Shown piece after piece: positions 51,534 to 61,874 of a DNA stretch of 64,000 nt. The DNA lies in assembly GCF_000300335.1 (NCBI RefSeq), contig NZ_AMRM01000010.1, positions 62,001 through 126,000 on the forward strand. Reading direction: 5' to 3'. This DNA comes from Nitratireductor pacificus pht-3B (GTDB lineage Bacteria > Pseudomonadota > Alphaproteobacteria > Rhizobiales > Rhizobiaceae). The notes below the pieces were generated by a model. That model ran no database searches, had not been told where the DNA came from, and worked only from the letters and a program-made list of their open reading frames with translations. Every line of letters starts with the position of its first letter. Position 1 is the first letter of the stretch. The position numbers and the translations under genes are program-made.

Positions 51534-53173
51534 CGGGTCTCCCTGCCGAGACGATCGGCGGCGAACATGAGTGCCAGGCACAGGAGCCCGAGGAAAAGGG
51601 CGATACCCGCGGCATCGGCGGTACGGTAGCTGCCCATGCGCTGCAGGAGAAGGTAGGGCAGGGTCTGCACCTGGTCGCTGCCGAACAGGGCGATCACGCC
51701 GAGATCGCCGAGCGACAGCGCCGTCGCGAAGGCCAGCGCCGTCGCCGCCGGACGCCGCAGGGCCGGCCAATCCACCAGCCGCAGGCGCGTCCAGCCGGAA
51801 ATGCCGAGCGACAGGCAGAGACGCTCATGGCGCGCGCTCGCCGCGTCATAGGTGGGGCGGATGGCGCGAATGGCGAAGGGCATCGCCATCACCGCATTGA
51901 CGGTGACGACCATGACCGGCGCGAAGGCGAGAACATCCCCGACATGGCGCAGCAGGATGAACCAGCCCGCACCGATCACCAGCGGAGGGACGATCAGCAC
52001 CAGCGCCGCGCCGCTGTCCGTGGCGCGTTCGAGCAGGCCGGCCGGCAGGGCGCCGCGCCGCATCTCCAGCGCCCGCCTTGCGGCGACCAGCATCAGCGAG
52101 AGCGCCAGGCACAGCACGGCGGAAAGCCCGGCGAAGACGAGGCTCGTAATCGTGGCCGCGTGCACCGCCCCTTCGCCGGCCAGCCGAGTGAGATCGGCCT
52201 GAAGCCCAGCCAGCACGGTTGCCGCCATCGGCCCGGCGACGAACAGCAACGCGAGCGTGATAAGCACCGTGTTCAACACCGCTTCCCGCCGCCTGTGCCA
52301 GACGAAGCGGCGCGGCGCGACCGGCAGGCTGGCGTCGCCGCTGAGCGACGCGCCGAGCCGCGTCAGCGCCAGGACCACCCCGCCCGCCAGCGCGACCTGC
52401 ACCAGCGTCAGCGCCAGCGCGCGGGCGGGATCGAAGTCGAAGCGCAGAGCCTGATAGATCGCCACCTCCAGCGTCGTGGCGCGCGGCCCACCACCCAAAA
52501 GCAGCACGATGGTGAAGGAGGTGACGCAGAGCATGAACACCAGCCCCGCTATGCCCGGCAGGGCCGACCGCATGGCGGGCCATTCGAGAAATCGGAACGA
52601 AGCGCGCGCGCCCATGCCGAGTTGCGCGGCCAGCCGCCACTGGTCGGCGGGAACGCTCTCGAGCGCATTGAGGAAAAGGCGCGTCGCCAGCGGCAGGTTG
52701 AAGAAGACATGGGCAACCAGAATGCCCGACAGGCCGTAGATGCCCGGCCAGCGCTCACCCGTCAGCGCTGAGAGAGAGGGCGCGAAGAACCCCGCCCGGC
52801 CGTACAACGCCAGCACCCCCAGCGCGGCGACGATGGCCGGCAGGGCCAGCGGCACGGCGAACAGGCGCAGGATGAAGGCACGGCCCGGAAACACGGGATG
52901 CCGGGCCAGCGCGCGCGCCAGCAGGATCGCCGGCCCGACCGACAGCAGCGCCGACAGCAGCGCCTGCCAGAGCGTGAAGCGTGCGATGCGCAGGAGATAG
53001 GCGTCGAAGGCATCGAGCGCGCCGCCGCTCTGGCGAAGCGCTTCCAGCGCAAGTCCGGCGAAAGCGCCGCCGACCAGAAGGGCGACGGCGGCCAGCGCCG
53101 CGCGGCCCAGGGCGACGCGGCGGTCGGCGGACGGGTTTGCGAAACGGCTCAGCGGCTCATCACCGACAGCCAT
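51530..53173 (-). CDS. thiP: Thiamine ABC transporter, permease
   Basis: 547 residues, about 12 membrane helices arranged as two fused BPD_transp_1 permease domains (EAA-like loops around [12 protein letters not shown] and [14 protein letters not shown]). Inner membrane. Overlaps thiB by 25 bases and thiQ by 4, a tight operon. Confidence 0.94.
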   Translation of the reverse strand: MAVGDEPLSRFANPSADRRVALGRAALAAVALLVGGAFAGLALEALRQSGGALDAFDAYLLRIARFTLWQALLSALLSVGPAILLARALARHPVFPGRAFILRLFAVPLALPAIVAALGVLALYGRAGFFAPSLSALTGERWPGIYGLSGILVAHVFFNLPLATRLFLNALESVPADQWRLAAQLGMGARASFRFLEWPAMRSALPGIAGLVFMLCVTSFTIVLLLGGGPRATTLEVAIYQALRFDFDPARALALTLVQVALAGGVVLALTRLGASLSGDASLPVAPRRFVWHRRREAVLNTVLITLALLFVAGPMAATVLAGLQADLTRLAGEGAVHAATITSLVFAGLSAVLCLALSLMLVAARRALEMRRGALPAGLLERATDSGAALVLIVPPLVIGAGWFILLRHVGDVLAFAPVMVVTVNAVMAMPFAIRAIRPTYDAASARHERLCLSLGISGWTRLRLVDWPALRRPAATALAFATALSLGDLGVIALFGSDQVQTLPYLLLQRMGSYRTADAAGIALFLGLLCLALMFAADRLGRETR

Positions 53174-54153
53174 TCATCCACCCAGGCCTTGCGGTGCTCG
53201 GCGACCTCCTCAGAGGAGAACTCGAGCGTCTTCGCCGGCGTCACCAGCGTGTCGAACACCGGATTGAGCGGTTCGGAAACCGCGCCGGCCGGGAACATCC
53301 AGTTCGTTTCGGGAATGGCATCCTGAAAGCCGGGACCGGTCATAAAGGCCAGGAACTTGCCGGCCAGCGGGTTCTCGGCGCCCTTCACCGTCTGCGCGGC
53401 GACTTCCACCTGCAGGTAATGTCCTTCCTCGAAGGCGGCGGCCTTGTAACGCTCCGTGTCCTCGGCGATCTGGTGATAGGCCGGCGAGGTGGTGTAGGAG
53501 AGCACCATCGGCACCTCACCGCTGGTGAACAGCCCGTAGGCCTCGCTCCAGCCCGGCGTGACGGTCAGCACCTTGTCCTGCAGCTTGCCCCAGGCTTCGG
53601 CGGCACCATCGCCATAGACCGACTTCACCCACAACAGGAGGCCGAGCCCCGGCGTCGAGGTGCGCGGGTCCTGGATGGCGATCTTGAGGTCGCTCGTGTC
53701 CTCCACCAGCGCCTTCAGGCTGGCCGGCGGGGTCGCCAGGGCCTCCGTATCGTAGACGAAGGCGAAATAGCCGTAGTCGTAGGGAACGAAAATGTCGTTC
53801 TCGAAGCCTCCGGGCACCGAGATGCTGGCGAGATCGACGCCATGCGGGGCAAAGAGCCCGGTCTCGCGCGCTTCGTGAAGCAGGTTGTTGTCCAGTCCGA
53901 GCACGATGTCGGCCTTTGTGGACGTGCCTTCGAGCTTGAGGCGGCTGAGCAGCGCCACGCCGTCGGCCACCGAGACGAACTCCAGGTCGCAGGCACATTC
54001 GGCCTCGAAGGTCTTCTCGACCACCGGCCCCGGTCCCCAGTCGGACGTGAAGCTGTCATAGGTGTAGACGGTGAGCTTCTCCTGGGCCGCCGCAGGCGCG
54101 GCCATGGCGGCGAGTCCGAGGATCATGGTCGAAAGCGGGGTCGTCAAGCGCAT
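53149..54153 (-). CDS. thiB: Thiamine-binding periplasmic protein
   Basis: 334 residues. Signal peptide [19 protein letters not shown]-type cleaved near AAAQ; mature start [16 protein letters not shown] and the later [13 protein letters not shown] match TbpA/ThiB. Binds thiamine, TMP and TPP in the periplasm. First gene of thiBPQ, under a TPP riboswitch. Confidence 0.95.
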   Translation of the reverse strand: MRLTTPLSTMILGLAAMAAPAAAQEKLTVYTYDSFTSDWGPGPVVEKTFEAECACDLEFVSVADGVALLSRLKLEGTSTKADIVLGLDNNLLHEARETGLFAPHGVDLASISVPGGFENDIFVPYDYGYFAFVYDTEALATPPASLKALVEDTSDLKIAIQDPRTSTPGLGLLLWVKSVYGDGAAEAWGKLQDKVLTVTPGWSEAYGLFTSGEVPMVLSYTTSPAYHQIAEDTERYKAAAFEEGHYLQVEVAAQTVKGAENPLAGKFLAFMTGPGFQDAIPETNWMFPAGAVSEPLNPVFDTLVTPAKTLEFSSEEVAEHRKAWVDEWLSVMSR

Positions 54154-54203
54154 CTGCGCCTCCTCTCGTCATCAGTGGGAATGAGGCGCTGCTTCGAAAG
54201 CGT

Positions 54204-54300
54204 CTAATCCCTCCGCCGGTGCAAACCGGATCAGGTTCAGCGGGTTGGCCGGTTCATCCCCAAGCCTCTCAGCCGGCAATCTGCCGGCACCCCGTTAGAG
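54204..54300 (-). promoter_or_regulatory. TPP riboswitch (THI element)
   Basis: On the minus strand the order is ACGGGGTGCC, GCTGAGAGG, then AACCCGCTGAACCTGATCC and finally GGCGGAGGGATTAG, the conserved core of the thi-box. It ends about 50 bases before the thiB ATG. TPP binding is expected to block thiBPQ expression, probably at translation initiation. Confidence 0.95.
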
Positions 54301-54422
54301 CGACCGGGAAAATAGGGCGGCGGATGCGGAGGCGCAAGGGGGTGCGCGCCGCCTTGCCCTGAGGGGACGAAAACCATCATCGGCGTTGGCGCTTCCGCGC
54401 CACCATGATAAGGGCCTCGCCC

Positions 54423-55070
54423 ATGAGCCGATTTACACTTCTCCTGGGCGGCGACCTGGTGCGCACGCCGTCGCTCGACGCCCTGATTTCGGGGACCCGC
54501 GTCATCGCGGCCGATTCCGGCATGCGGCACGCCGCCACGCTGGACATCGTTCCCGAACTCTGGGTCGGCGACTTCGATTCCGTGCCGCAGGACATGATCG
54601 ACGCCTATCCCCATGTGCCGCGCCGGGTGTTTCCGCCGGAGAAGGACAAGACCGATGGCGAACTGGCGATCGCCGCAGCACTCGAGGCCGGCGCCACAGG
54701 CCTGACGCTGGCGGGCGCCTTCGGCGGCGAGCGACCCGACCACATGTTCCTGCACCTGACCCAGGCGCTCCAGCTCAGCGAGCGCGGCATCGACGCCCGC
54801 CTGACCAGCGGCGCGCAGGAGGGCCTGCCGCTTGCCCTCGGCCGGCGGCACCTGTTCGACTATCCCCAGGACATGCTGTTTTCCATCCTCGCCTTCTCGC
54901 CGCTTTCGGGCCTGACCGTCGAGGGCGCGAAGTGGCCGCTCGACGCCGTCGAGGTGGCGTTCGGCTCGTCCCTGACCCTGTCCAACGCCGTCGATGGTCG
55001 TCTTGCCGTCACCCTGGAAAAGGGCCGCGCCCTGCTGGTCGCGCATCTTCTCGACGACGGAGCGCACTGA
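54423..55070 (+). CDS. thiN: Thiamine pyrophosphokinase
   Basis: 215 residues from ATG 54423. Converts thiamine to TPP with ATP. VIAADSGMRHA, WVGDFDSVP, PEKDKTDGELA and FGGERPDH are the family motifs. Divergent from thiBPQ, so uptake and activation of thiamine are adjacent; the riboswitch controls only the uptake side. Confidence 0.95.
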   Translation: MSRFTLLLGGDLVRTPSLDALISGTRVIAADSGMRHAATLDIVPELWVGDFDSVPQDMIDAYPHVPRRVFPPEKDKTDGELAIAAALEAGATGLTLAGAFGGERPDHMFLHLTQALQLSERGIDARLTSGAQEGLPLALGRRHLFDYPQDMLFSILAFSPLSGLTVEGAKWPLDAVEVAFGSSLTLSNAVDGRLAVTLEKGRALLVAHLLDDGAH

Positions 55071-55073
55071 GCC

Positions 55074-56885
55074 ATGGCCCCTCCCCTGTTAAAGCTGGAA
55101 GGCATCCGCCTCACCTTCGGCGGCACGCCGCTGCTCGACGGCGCATCGCTGATGGTCGGCCCCGGCGAACGCCTGGCGCTGGTCGGCCGCAACGGATCCG
55201 GCAAGTCGACGCTGCTGAAGATCGCTGCCGGCCTGGTCGATCCGCAGGACGGCGAAATGTTCCGCCAGCCCACGGCCACCGTCCGCTACCTGGCGCAATC
55301 GCCGGACTGGCAGGGTTTTCCGACCGTCCGGGCCTATGTGGAGGGCGGGCTGGGACCGGCCGACGACATCAACCGCGTGGCGCTGGTGATCGACCGGCTG
55401 GGGCTGACCGGCGAGGAAGACCCGGCGACCCTGTCCGGCGGCGAGGCGCGCCGCGCCGCGCTTGCCCGCGTCCTCGCCCCGGAACCCGACCTCCTGCTGC
55501 TCGACGAGCCGACCAACCATCTGGACCTCGCCACCATCGAATGGCTGGAAGACGAGTTGCAGCGCACCTCTTCGGCGCTGGTCACCATCTCGCACGACCG
55601 GCGCTTCCTGGAAAAGGTCAGCCGTGCGACGGTCTGGCTCGACCGCGGCGTGACGCGCCGGCTCGACAGGGGTTTCGCCTATTTCGAGGACTGGCGCGAC
55701 ACCGTGCTGGAGGAAGAGGAGCGCGAGCAGCACAAGCTCGGAAGGCAGATCGCCCGCGAGGAACACTGGCTGCGCTACGGCGTGACCGCCCGGCGCAAGC
55801 GCAATGTCCGCCGGCTCGGCGAACTGCATACCCTGCGCGAGCGCCACCGCACGCATGTGCGCGCCGAGGGCCTGGCGACGATGACTGCCAGCGACGCGGC
55901 GGAATCCGGCAAGCTCGTGATCGAGGCGAAGGGTCTCCAGAAGGCCTATGGCGACACGGCCGTTGTCAGGGATTTCTCCATCCGCGTCCAGCGCGGCGAC
56001 CGGATCGGCCTCGTCGGGCCGAACGGAGCCGGCAAGACAACGCTCGTCAATCTCCTGACCGGCATGCTTGCGCCGGATGCGGGCACGCTCCGGCATGGCG
56101 CCAATCTCGAGATCGCCATGCTCGACCAGAAGCGCGCGCTCGATCCGCAGGAGACGCTGGCACATTTCCTGACTGACGGTCGCGGCGACAGCGTCGTGGT
56201 CAACGGCCAGGAGCGGCATGTCGTTTCCTACATGAAGGATTTCCTGTTCAAGCCCGAGCAGGCACGCACGCCGATCCGCGAGCTTTCCGGCGGCGAAAAG
56301 GCGCGGCTTGTCCTCGCCCGGCTTCTGTCGCGCCCGGCCAATCTCCTGGTCCTCGACGAACCGACCAACGACCTCGACATGGAAACGCTCGACCTGTTGC
56401 AGGAGCTGGTCGAAGGCTTTCCGGGAACCGTCCTGCTGGTCAGCCACGACCGCGACTTCCTCGACCGCACGGTGACCAGCACGCTGGCCCCCGCCGGCGA
56501 TGGCCGCTGGATCGAGTATGCCGGCGGCTATTCCGACATGATGGCACAGCGCAGGGGCGAGGAACTGGAGCGACGCAAGCTGCGCGCGGCCGCCGAAGCC
56601 CCGAGAACGAAACCGGCATCCGCCGAAGCGCCGAAACCCGTTTCCAAAAAGCTCTCCTACAAGCAGAAATTCGCGCTCGAGACACTGCCGCAGAAGATCG
56701 AGCAACTGGGTGCGGAAATCGGCGGGCTGGAGGCGAAACTCTCCGACCCGGCGCTCTACGCCCGCGACGCAAAGGCCTTCGAGCGCTTCACCCGGGAACT
56801 CGACGAGAAGCGCGGCGCGCGCGACCGTTTCGAGGAAGAATGGCTGGAGCTGGAGATGCTGCGCGAGGAAATCGAGGGCGCGTGA
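55074..56885 (+). CDS. uup: ABC-F family ATPase, Uup-like
   Basis: 603 residues, two ATPase domains without membrane helices: Walker A GRNGSGKST (about 38-46) and GPNGAGKTT; signatures LSGGEAR and LSGGEKAR; Walker B LLLLDEPTNHLD and LLVLDEPTNDLDMETLDLL, the latter Uup-specific. Charged C-terminal coiled coil (about 525-600). ABC-F proteins act on the ribosome; Uup also limits transposon excision and helps with Holliday-type intermediates. Starts three bases after thiN. Confidence 0.93.
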   Translation: MAPPLLKLEGIRLTFGGTPLLDGASLMVGPGERLALVGRNGSGKSTLLKIAAGLVDPQDGEMFRQPTATVRYLAQSPDWQGFPTVRAYVEGGLGPADDINRVALVIDRLGLTGEEDPATLSGGEARRAALARVLAPEPDLLLLDEPTNHLDLATIEWLEDELQRTSSALVTISHDRRFLEKVSRATVWLDRGVTRRLDRGFAYFEDWRDTVLEEEEREQHKLGRQIAREEHWLRYGVTARRKRNVRRLGELHTLRERHRTHVRAEGLATMTASDAAESGKLVIEAKGLQKAYGDTAVVRDFSIRVQRGDRIGLVGPNGAGKTTLVNLLTGMLAPDAGTLRHGANLEIAMLDQKRALDPQETLAHFLTDGRGDSVVVNGQERHVVSYMKDFLFKPEQARTPIRELSGGEKARLVLARLLSRPANLLVLDEPTNDLDMETLDLLQELVEGFPGTVLLVSHDRDFLDRTVTSTLAPAGDGRWIEYAGGYSDMMAQRRGEELERRKLRAAAEAPRTKPASAEAPKPVSKKLSYKQKFALETLPQKIEQLGAEIGGLEAKLSDPALYARDAKAFERFTRELDEKRGARDRFEEEWLELEMLREEIEGA

Positions 56886-56960
56886 GCCTCCGACTGGGCA
56901 GCACTCCGGATCCCTGTTAAACCTTCAGGCAGCCCTTCACGCAACGGACGCGCGCTCCGC

Positions 56961-57713
56961 ATGAAAGTTGCCTTTGCCCAGTGGCCATGGATCCTGCTGC
57001 TCCTCTGCCTCATACCGTTTCACGCCGCGACGGCGAACGACGATCATGCGGCGCTCTATCGCGCCGTGACCATCGTCACCGGCACGGTGGAGCCGGAGCG
57101 AAGCCGCGGCTTTGCCGCGTGCCTTCGCGAGGTGCTGATGAAAATTTCGGGTGATCCCGCCCTCGCCGATGCACCGGGCGTCGATGCGCTTGCCGACCGC
57201 GTGGGAGATTTCGTCGCCGCATTCGGCTATCGCGACCGGATGGCCAGCATCCCGGTGCATGACGAGCAGGGCACGCGCGAGCGACCGCATTTCCTGACCG
57301 TCGAATTCTCCCAGCCGAAGATCGACGCCGCCCTCCGCTCTCTCGGCGCAAAACCCTGGCTCGATCGCCCTCTCCTCACACTCAACGTAACGATCGACAA
57401 TGGCGCGCGCCGGTTTCCCCTGCTGCGCGACGGCGCCTTCGGGCGCGACCAGCGGGCATCGCTTCTGGAAACCGCCGAACGCTACGGCTTGCCGATATTC
57501 TTCCCGCTAGCGCAAGGCCGGTCCGCAAAAGAGCCGGTTCTGACCGGCACGCTGATCTGGCAAGCCGACCGGCTGGAATGGTCGGCCGAATGGTCGCTCG
57601 GGCCTGCGGGCGACGCTGTCGAATGGGCCTTCGCCGCGCCCTCCTTCGACGGCGTGTTTCGTCAGGCTCTCGGGCGGGCCATGACCCGTCTCGCGGCCGG
57701 GAGCCGGCCGTAG
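56961..57713 (+). CDS. DUF2066 exported protein
   Basis: 250 residues. N-terminal signal segment (about 8-25, WILLLLCLIPFHAATA). DUF2066 features: ALYRAVTIVTGTVEPERSRGFAACLREVLMKISGD and the LTVEFSQPKIDAALRSLG strand-helix. Function unknown; found widely in alpha- and gammaproteobacteria, commonly near hda/dnaA-regulatory or purM genes, which are not in this window. Confidence 0.82.
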   Translation: MKVAFAQWPWILLLLCLIPFHAATANDDHAALYRAVTIVTGTVEPERSRGFAACLREVLMKISGDPALADAPGVDALADRVGDFVAAFGYRDRMASIPVHDEQGTRERPHFLTVEFSQPKIDAALRSLGAKPWLDRPLLTLNVTIDNGARRFPLLRDGAFGRDQRASLLETAERYGLPIFFPLAQGRSAKEPVLTGTLIWQADRLEWSAEWSLGPAGDAVEWAFAAPSFDGVFRQALGRAMTRLAAGSRP

Positions 57714-57777
57714 AACCGTTCACCGGATGCTAACGCGGCGCGGCGACACTACCCGGTGACAGCAGCGGATATCGCCC

Positions 57778-58719
57778 ATGCAACAGGAATTCCTCATTGC
57801 CGCCCGTCCCGACCTGCAAAAGGCGCGGACCGAATGGTTGAAGGCCCTTGGCGGCGAACGGCGGCTCTCGGTCCTGACCGTCGAGGCCTATGAGCGCGAC
57901 ACGCGGCAGTTCCTCCAGTTCCTTACCGGCCATTGCGGCGGACCGCCCGGTCTTGCCGATGTCGCCGAACTCAGGCCCGCCGACCTGCGTGCGTTCCTCG
58001 CCTCGCGCCGCGCCGCGGGCGCCGGGGCGCGCACGCTCGGGCGGGGACTTGCCGGCATACGCTCGTTCCTGCGCTTTCTCGAGCGGCGCGGGCTGGTCAA
58101 CGCGGCGGCGGCCTCCGCGCTGAGGGCGCCGCGCGTGCCGCGCAGCCTGCCCAAGCCCCTGACCGCCGCCGATGCCCGCAAGGTGGTCTCCGCGCCGGCT
58201 CAGCTTGCCGAGGAGCCATGGATCGCCGCGCGCAATGCCGCCGTCCTGACGCTGCTCTACGGATCTGGACTGCGCATCGCGGAGGCGCTGGCCCTGACGG
58301 GCGGCGACGTTCCCGCCGGAGAACAGCCGACCCTGCGCATTACCGGCAAGGGCGGCAAGACGCGGCTGACGCCGGTGCTGCCAGTGGCCAGTCAGGCGAT
58401 TGCCGAGTACCGCCGGCTTTGCCCCTATCATCTCGCCGCCGACACGCCGCTTTTTCGGGGCGCCCGGGGCGGCGCCCTTCAGCCGGCGATCATTCAGCGC
58501 GAGATGAAGCGCATGCGCTCGGCGCTGAACCTGCCGGACACGGCGACGCCGCACGCCCTGCGCCACTCCTTCGCCACGCATCTTCTGGCGCGCGGCGGCG
58601 ACCTGCGCGCCATCCAGGAACTGCTCGGCCATGCGAGCGTCTCGACGACGCAGGTCTACACCGCCGTCGACACGGCTCGGCTGATGGAGATCTACGATGC
58701 AGCACATCCCCGGGCCTGA
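57778..58719 (+). CDS. xerC: Tyrosine recombinase XerC
   Basis: 313 residues. N-terminal SAM-like core-binding domain (TVEAYERDTRQFLQFL) and catalytic domain with Arg in GSGLRIAEAL, Lys in TGKGGKTR, HALRHSFATHL (His-x-x-Arg), LLGHAS and the nucleophile Tyr in STTQVYT. Resolves chromosome dimers at dif with XerD. No dif site was recognised here. No flanking repeats suggest a mobile element; this is the chromosomal Xer. Confidence 0.93.
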   Translation: MQQEFLIAARPDLQKARTEWLKALGGERRLSVLTVEAYERDTRQFLQFLTGHCGGPPGLADVAELRPADLRAFLASRRAAGAGARTLGRGLAGIRSFLRFLERRGLVNAAAASALRAPRVPRSLPKPLTAADARKVVSAPAQLAEEPWIAARNAAVLTLLYGSGLRIAEALALTGGDVPAGEQPTLRITGKGGKTRLTPVLPVASQAIAEYRRLCPYHLAADTPLFRGARGGALQPAIIQREMKRMRSALNLPDTATPHALRHSFATHLLARGGDLRAIQELLGHASVSTTQVYTAVDTARLMEIYDAAHPRA

Positions 58720-58793
58720 CCCGTTCCCGAAACGCCTTCAATTCATCGGATGGGATTAACCGTTTGCCGTCATTTCCCCGATAGGCTGATGTC

Positions 58794-59858
58794 ATGAAGA
58801 TCAAGGTCTCGACATTCGAACGGAACACGGATCTGGCGCTGCTGGTTGTCGCGGCTCTGCCGATGCTCCTCCTTATGGCCCTGCTTGCCGGCCTGCTGGC
58901 CGCAACCCCGGTTGCCGCCAGGGACATCGCCTGCACGGGTCAGAGCCTGCTGACTGAGCTGGCTGCGGAAAACCCGGACCTGCTGCGGGAAGTGCGCCGC
59001 AAGGCGGCCGAGACCCCTAACGGCAAGGGCCTGCTCTGGCGGGTGGAGAAGGACGGCGTCGCGCCTTCCTATCTGTTCGGCACAATGCATATGAGCGACC
59101 CGCGCATCGTCGACCTGCCCGACGCGGCGCAGGTCGCGTTCGATGCGGCCGAGCGTGTCGTCATCGAGACGACGGACATCCTCGACCAGAAGGCCATGGC
59201 GGCGGCGATGTTCCAGCGGCCCGACCTGACCATGTTCACCGGCGACGAGACCCTCGCCGACCATCTTTCACAGGACGACCGGACGGTGGTCGAGAACGCG
59301 CTTGCCGAACGCGGCGTCCCGTTTGCCAGCGTCAGGAAGATGAAGCCCTGGATGCTGATCGCGCTGGTCGCCCTGCCCGCCTGCGAGGTGGCGCGCAAGG
59401 ATGCCGGCCTGTCTGTCCTCGACGTCAAGCTCGCGCAGGAAGCCCAGGCCAACGGCAAGGAACTGCTGGGGCTTGAAAGCGCCGTCGAGCAATTGTCGGC
59501 CATGGCCTCGCTGCCCATGGAGATGCATGCCCGCGGGCTCGTCGAGACGCTCGCCCTCGGCGATCGGCTCGACGACGTGATGGAAACAATGGTCGCGCTG
59601 TATCTGGAAGGCGAGACCGGCATGTTCTGGCCGCTCATCCGGGCGGCGTTTCCCGACCAGGATGCCGGCGAAGCCGACTATGCGGCCTTCGACCAAGCCA
59701 TGGTCAGGGCGCGCAACGGCGTGATGGCCGAGCGGGCCATGCCCATTCTCGAACGCGGAAACGCCTTCATCGCGGTGGGCGCACTGCACCTACCGGGCGC
59801 GGAAGGATTGGTCGAGCGCCTGCGCAGGGCCGGGTACTCCGTCGAAAGCGCCGGCTAA
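58794..59858 (+). CDS. TraB/GumN-family protein
   Basis: 354 residues. An N-terminal hydrophobic segment (about 13-42) then the TraB/GumN (Tiki-like) domain: SYLFGTMHMSDPR with the conserved GxxH, MKPWMLIALVALP, GLESAVEQLSAM and the final VGALHLPGAEGLVERLRRAGY. Metal-dependent protease activity is known for animal Tiki; bacterial roles are unclear. Likely exported. Confidence 0.9.
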   Translation: MKIKVSTFERNTDLALLVVAALPMLLLMALLAGLLAATPVAARDIACTGQSLLTELAAENPDLLREVRRKAAETPNGKGLLWRVEKDGVAPSYLFGTMHMSDPRIVDLPDAAQVAFDAAERVVIETTDILDQKAMAAAMFQRPDLTMFTGDETLADHLSQDDRTVVENALAERGVPFASVRKMKPWMLIALVALPACEVARKDAGLSVLDVKLAQEAQANGKELLGLESAVEQLSAMASLPMEMHARGLVETLALGDRLDDVMETMVALYLEGETGMFWPLIRAAFPDQDAGEADYAAFDQAMVRARNGVMAERAMPILERGNAFIAVGALHLPGAEGLVERLRRAGYSVESAG

Positions 59859-59937
59859 TATTTTTATCGGAACCAGCCGCTGCGTCGCGCGTTGTTTTGC
59901 CTATCTCCGGTTTCGCAGAGAGTGCGGGAGCAAGGGC

Positions 59938-60135
59938 ATGCAGGACGATTATGATCCGGCCGGCGGCAGGCGGAACCTTTCGAGCGGAACGCGCGGTTTT
60001 GTTTACGGCGCGCTGGCGGCCGCCGCCTTCATTCTGCTGACGATGGCCATTCTCAAGACCGGATTTTTCACGCCTTCGGACACCGCCGAACCCATCGCCC
60101 TGCAGTCCGGCCCGTCCGTCCCCCAGTCCGAATAG
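59938..60135 (+). CDS. Small single-pass membrane protein of unknown function
   Basis: 65 residues: a polar N-terminus (Gly/Arg/Asn-rich), one membrane helix (about 19-41, GFVYGALAAAAFILLTMAIL) and a short exported tail. No family recognised. Preceded by GAGCAAGGGC, a weak ribosome binding site. Convergent with rpoH. Coding is supported only by length, helix and start context. Confidence 0.55.
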   Translation: MQDDYDPAGGRRNLSSGTRGFVYGALAAAAFILLTMAILKTGFFTPSDTAEPIALQSGPSVPQSE

Positions 60136-60192
60136 CGAAGATCAGATACGCGGCGACGTCGCAGCGCGCGGCTTCCGGTACGGGACATGCCT

Positions 60193-61050
60193 TCAGATCG
60201 CGTGCGTCTGCAGGCCGGGATGCGCCCTGGTCAGGGCTGCCCGCAATTTCTCCAGCGCGCGCGTCTCGATCTGCCGCACCCGCTCCTTGGAGATGCCGAG
60301 TGCCGAACCCAGCGACTCCAGCGTGGCGCCCTCCTCGCTCAGGCGGCGTTCACGGATGATCTGCAATTCCCGGCGGTCCAGCACGTCCAGGGCGTCGTTC
60401 AGCCAGGTCGAGCGCCGTTCCGCATCGATCATGTGCTCGACCACCTCGTCGATCGGCTCGTCATCTGATGCGATGAATTCCACCCGGTCGGCCGATCCAT
60501 CCCCTTCCTCGCGCATCGGCGCGTTGAGCGACGTGTCCGGGCCGGAAAGGCGCGCGTCCATCAGGGCCACGTCCGCCGCGGACACGCCCAGTATCTTCGC
60601 CGCCTCCTGGTGAAGTTCGGCAGCCGAAATCATGCTCTTCTGCAGCTTGGCGCGCAGGCGGCGGAAGTTGAAGAACAGCGCCTTCTGCGCCGAACTCGTC
60701 CCGCCGCGCACGATCGACCAGTTGCGCAGCACGTAATCCTGCATGGATGCGCGGATCCACCAGGTGGCATAGGTGGAGAAACGCACGCCGCGCTCCGGAT
60801 CGAAACGCGCCGCGGCCTCCAGAAGGCCGATATGCCCCTCCTGGATCAGGTCGCCGACCGGAAGGCCGAAATTGCGGAAGCGTGACGCCATCGCGATCAC
60901 AAGCCGCATGTGGGAGATCGTGATCTGGTGGAGCGCGTTCTGGTCCTGTCGGCGATGCCAGCGCTCGGCGAGCGCCTGCTCGTCCTCAAGCGCCAGATAG
61001 GGCGCCTTCATGGCCGTCTGGATGAGTTTGCGTTCCGCCCGGTCTTGCAT
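60193..61050 (-). CDS. rpoH2: RNA polymerase sigma factor RpoH2-type
   Basis: 285 residues. Sigma-70 group 3 of the heat-shock type: region 2 LIQEGHIGLLEAAARFDPERG and FSTYATWWIRASMQDYVLRNWSIV; the RpoH box QKALFFNFRRLRA; region 4 with LESLGSALGISKERVRQIETRALEKL. The sequence is closer to rhizobial RpoH2 (oxidative and photo-oxidative stress) than RpoH1 by the N-terminal ALEDEQALAERWHRRQDQ form. Assignment to RpoH2 is inference. Confidence 0.92.
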   Translation of the reverse strand: MQDRAERKLIQTAMKAPYLALEDEQALAERWHRRQDQNALHQITISHMRLVIAMASRFRNFGLPVGDLIQEGHIGLLEAAARFDPERGVRFSTYATWWIRASMQDYVLRNWSIVRGGTSSAQKALFFNFRRLRAKLQKSMISAAELHQEAAKILGVSAADVALMDARLSGPDTSLNAPMREEGDGSADRVEFIASDDEPIDEVVEHMIDAERRSTWLNDALDVLDRRELQIIRERRLSEEGATLESLGSALGISKERVRQIETRALEKLRAALTRAHPGLQTHAI

Positions 61051-61240
61051 GGTGCACTCCCTTGTCAGCCTGCCCTCCCGCCTGCTGCGGGTCGGCGCTT
61101 CGGAGTCCCACCGGTGCGTCGCTCACTGCGACACACCAGGTGAAAGATGCCGCCAGGTACGAAGGCATCACCTAATGTAACGAGTGGAAATCAGAAAAAG
61201 TTCCAGAAACCTGGGGCCGGACGCCGGAGATCGGTGCGCC

Positions 61241-61278
61241 GGCAACAAAAAACCCGGCTGCCTGGCAACCGGGTCCTT
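61241..61278 (-). terminator. Intrinsic terminator of cdnL
   Basis: On the minus strand ACCCGGTTGCC, AGG, CAGCCGGGT followed by TTTTTTGTTG, about 30 bases past the cdnL stop. The rest of 61051-61240, upstream of rpoH2, shows no gene; it includes a TCACTGCGACACACC-type repeat-poor stretch and presumably the rpoH2 promoter. Confidence 0.85.
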
Positions 61279-61304
61279 TGAATGACGAAACCTGAGCGGG
61301 GCGC

Positions 61305-61874
61305 TTACGCCGCCTCTTCCTTCTCGGCTTCCTCGTTATCGGCCTTGCCGCGGCGCGGGCCCTTGTTGAGGTTGACCTCGATCAGACGCACGGCCTCGGT
61401 CTCCGACATGCGGTTGACCGCAGCGATCTCGCGCGCCATGCGGTCGAGCGCCGCTTCATAGAGCTGGCGCTCGGAATAGGACTGTTCGGGCTGGTTGTCG
61501 GCGCGGTAGAGATCGCGCACCACCTCCGAAATGGAAATCAGATCCCCGGAATTGATCTTCGCGTCATATTCCTGGGCGCGACGCGACCACATGGTGCGCT
61601 TCACGCGCGCGCGGCCCTGAACCACCTTCAGCGCGCGATCCACATAGTCGGTTTCGGAAAGCTTGCGCATGCCGATAGACGTGGCCTTGGCGACCGGCAC
61701 CTTCAGCCGCATCTTGTCCTTCTGAAAGTCGATGACGAACAATTCCAGCTTGTGTCCGGCAACTTCCTGGTCCTCGATCGTGACGATCTGTCCGACTCCA
61801 TGAGCCGGATACACGATGAATTCGCCGGTCTTGAAGCCATGGCGCTGCGCCGATTTCTTCTGCTGGGTTGTCAT
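61305..61874 (-). CDS. cdnL: CarD/CdnL-family RNA polymerase-binding regulator
   Basis: 189 residues from ATG 61874 (MTTQQKKSAQRHG). CarD_TRCF/RID domain (FKTGEFIVYPAHGVGQIVTIEDQ, about 13-70) binds the RNA polymerase beta subunit; the helical C-terminal domain (about 80-170, SETDYVDRALKVVQGRARVKRTMWSRRAQEYD) contacts promoter DNA beside the -10 region. Stabilises open complexes, especially at rRNA promoters; in alphaproteobacteria it adjusts growth to nutrients. Acidic tail EEAEKEEAA. Confidence 0.95.
   Translation of the reverse strand: MTTQQKKSAQRHGFKTGEFIVYPAHGVGQIVTIEDQEVAGHKLELFVIDFQKDKMRLKVPVAKATSIGMRKLSETDYVDRALKVVQGRARVKRTMWSRRAQEYDAKINSGDLISISEVVRDLYRADNQPEQSYSERQLYEAALDRMAREIAAVNRMSETEAVRLIEVNLNKGPRRGKADNEEAEKEEAA

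Noticed and set aside
50755-51629. Plus-strand frame over thiQ
   Set aside because: Complement of thiQ, which has all ABC ATPase motifs.
57778-58719. Integrase marking a genomic island
   Set aside because: It fits chromosomal XerC in length and motifs and lies among core genes; no att repeats, tRNA or cargo nearby.
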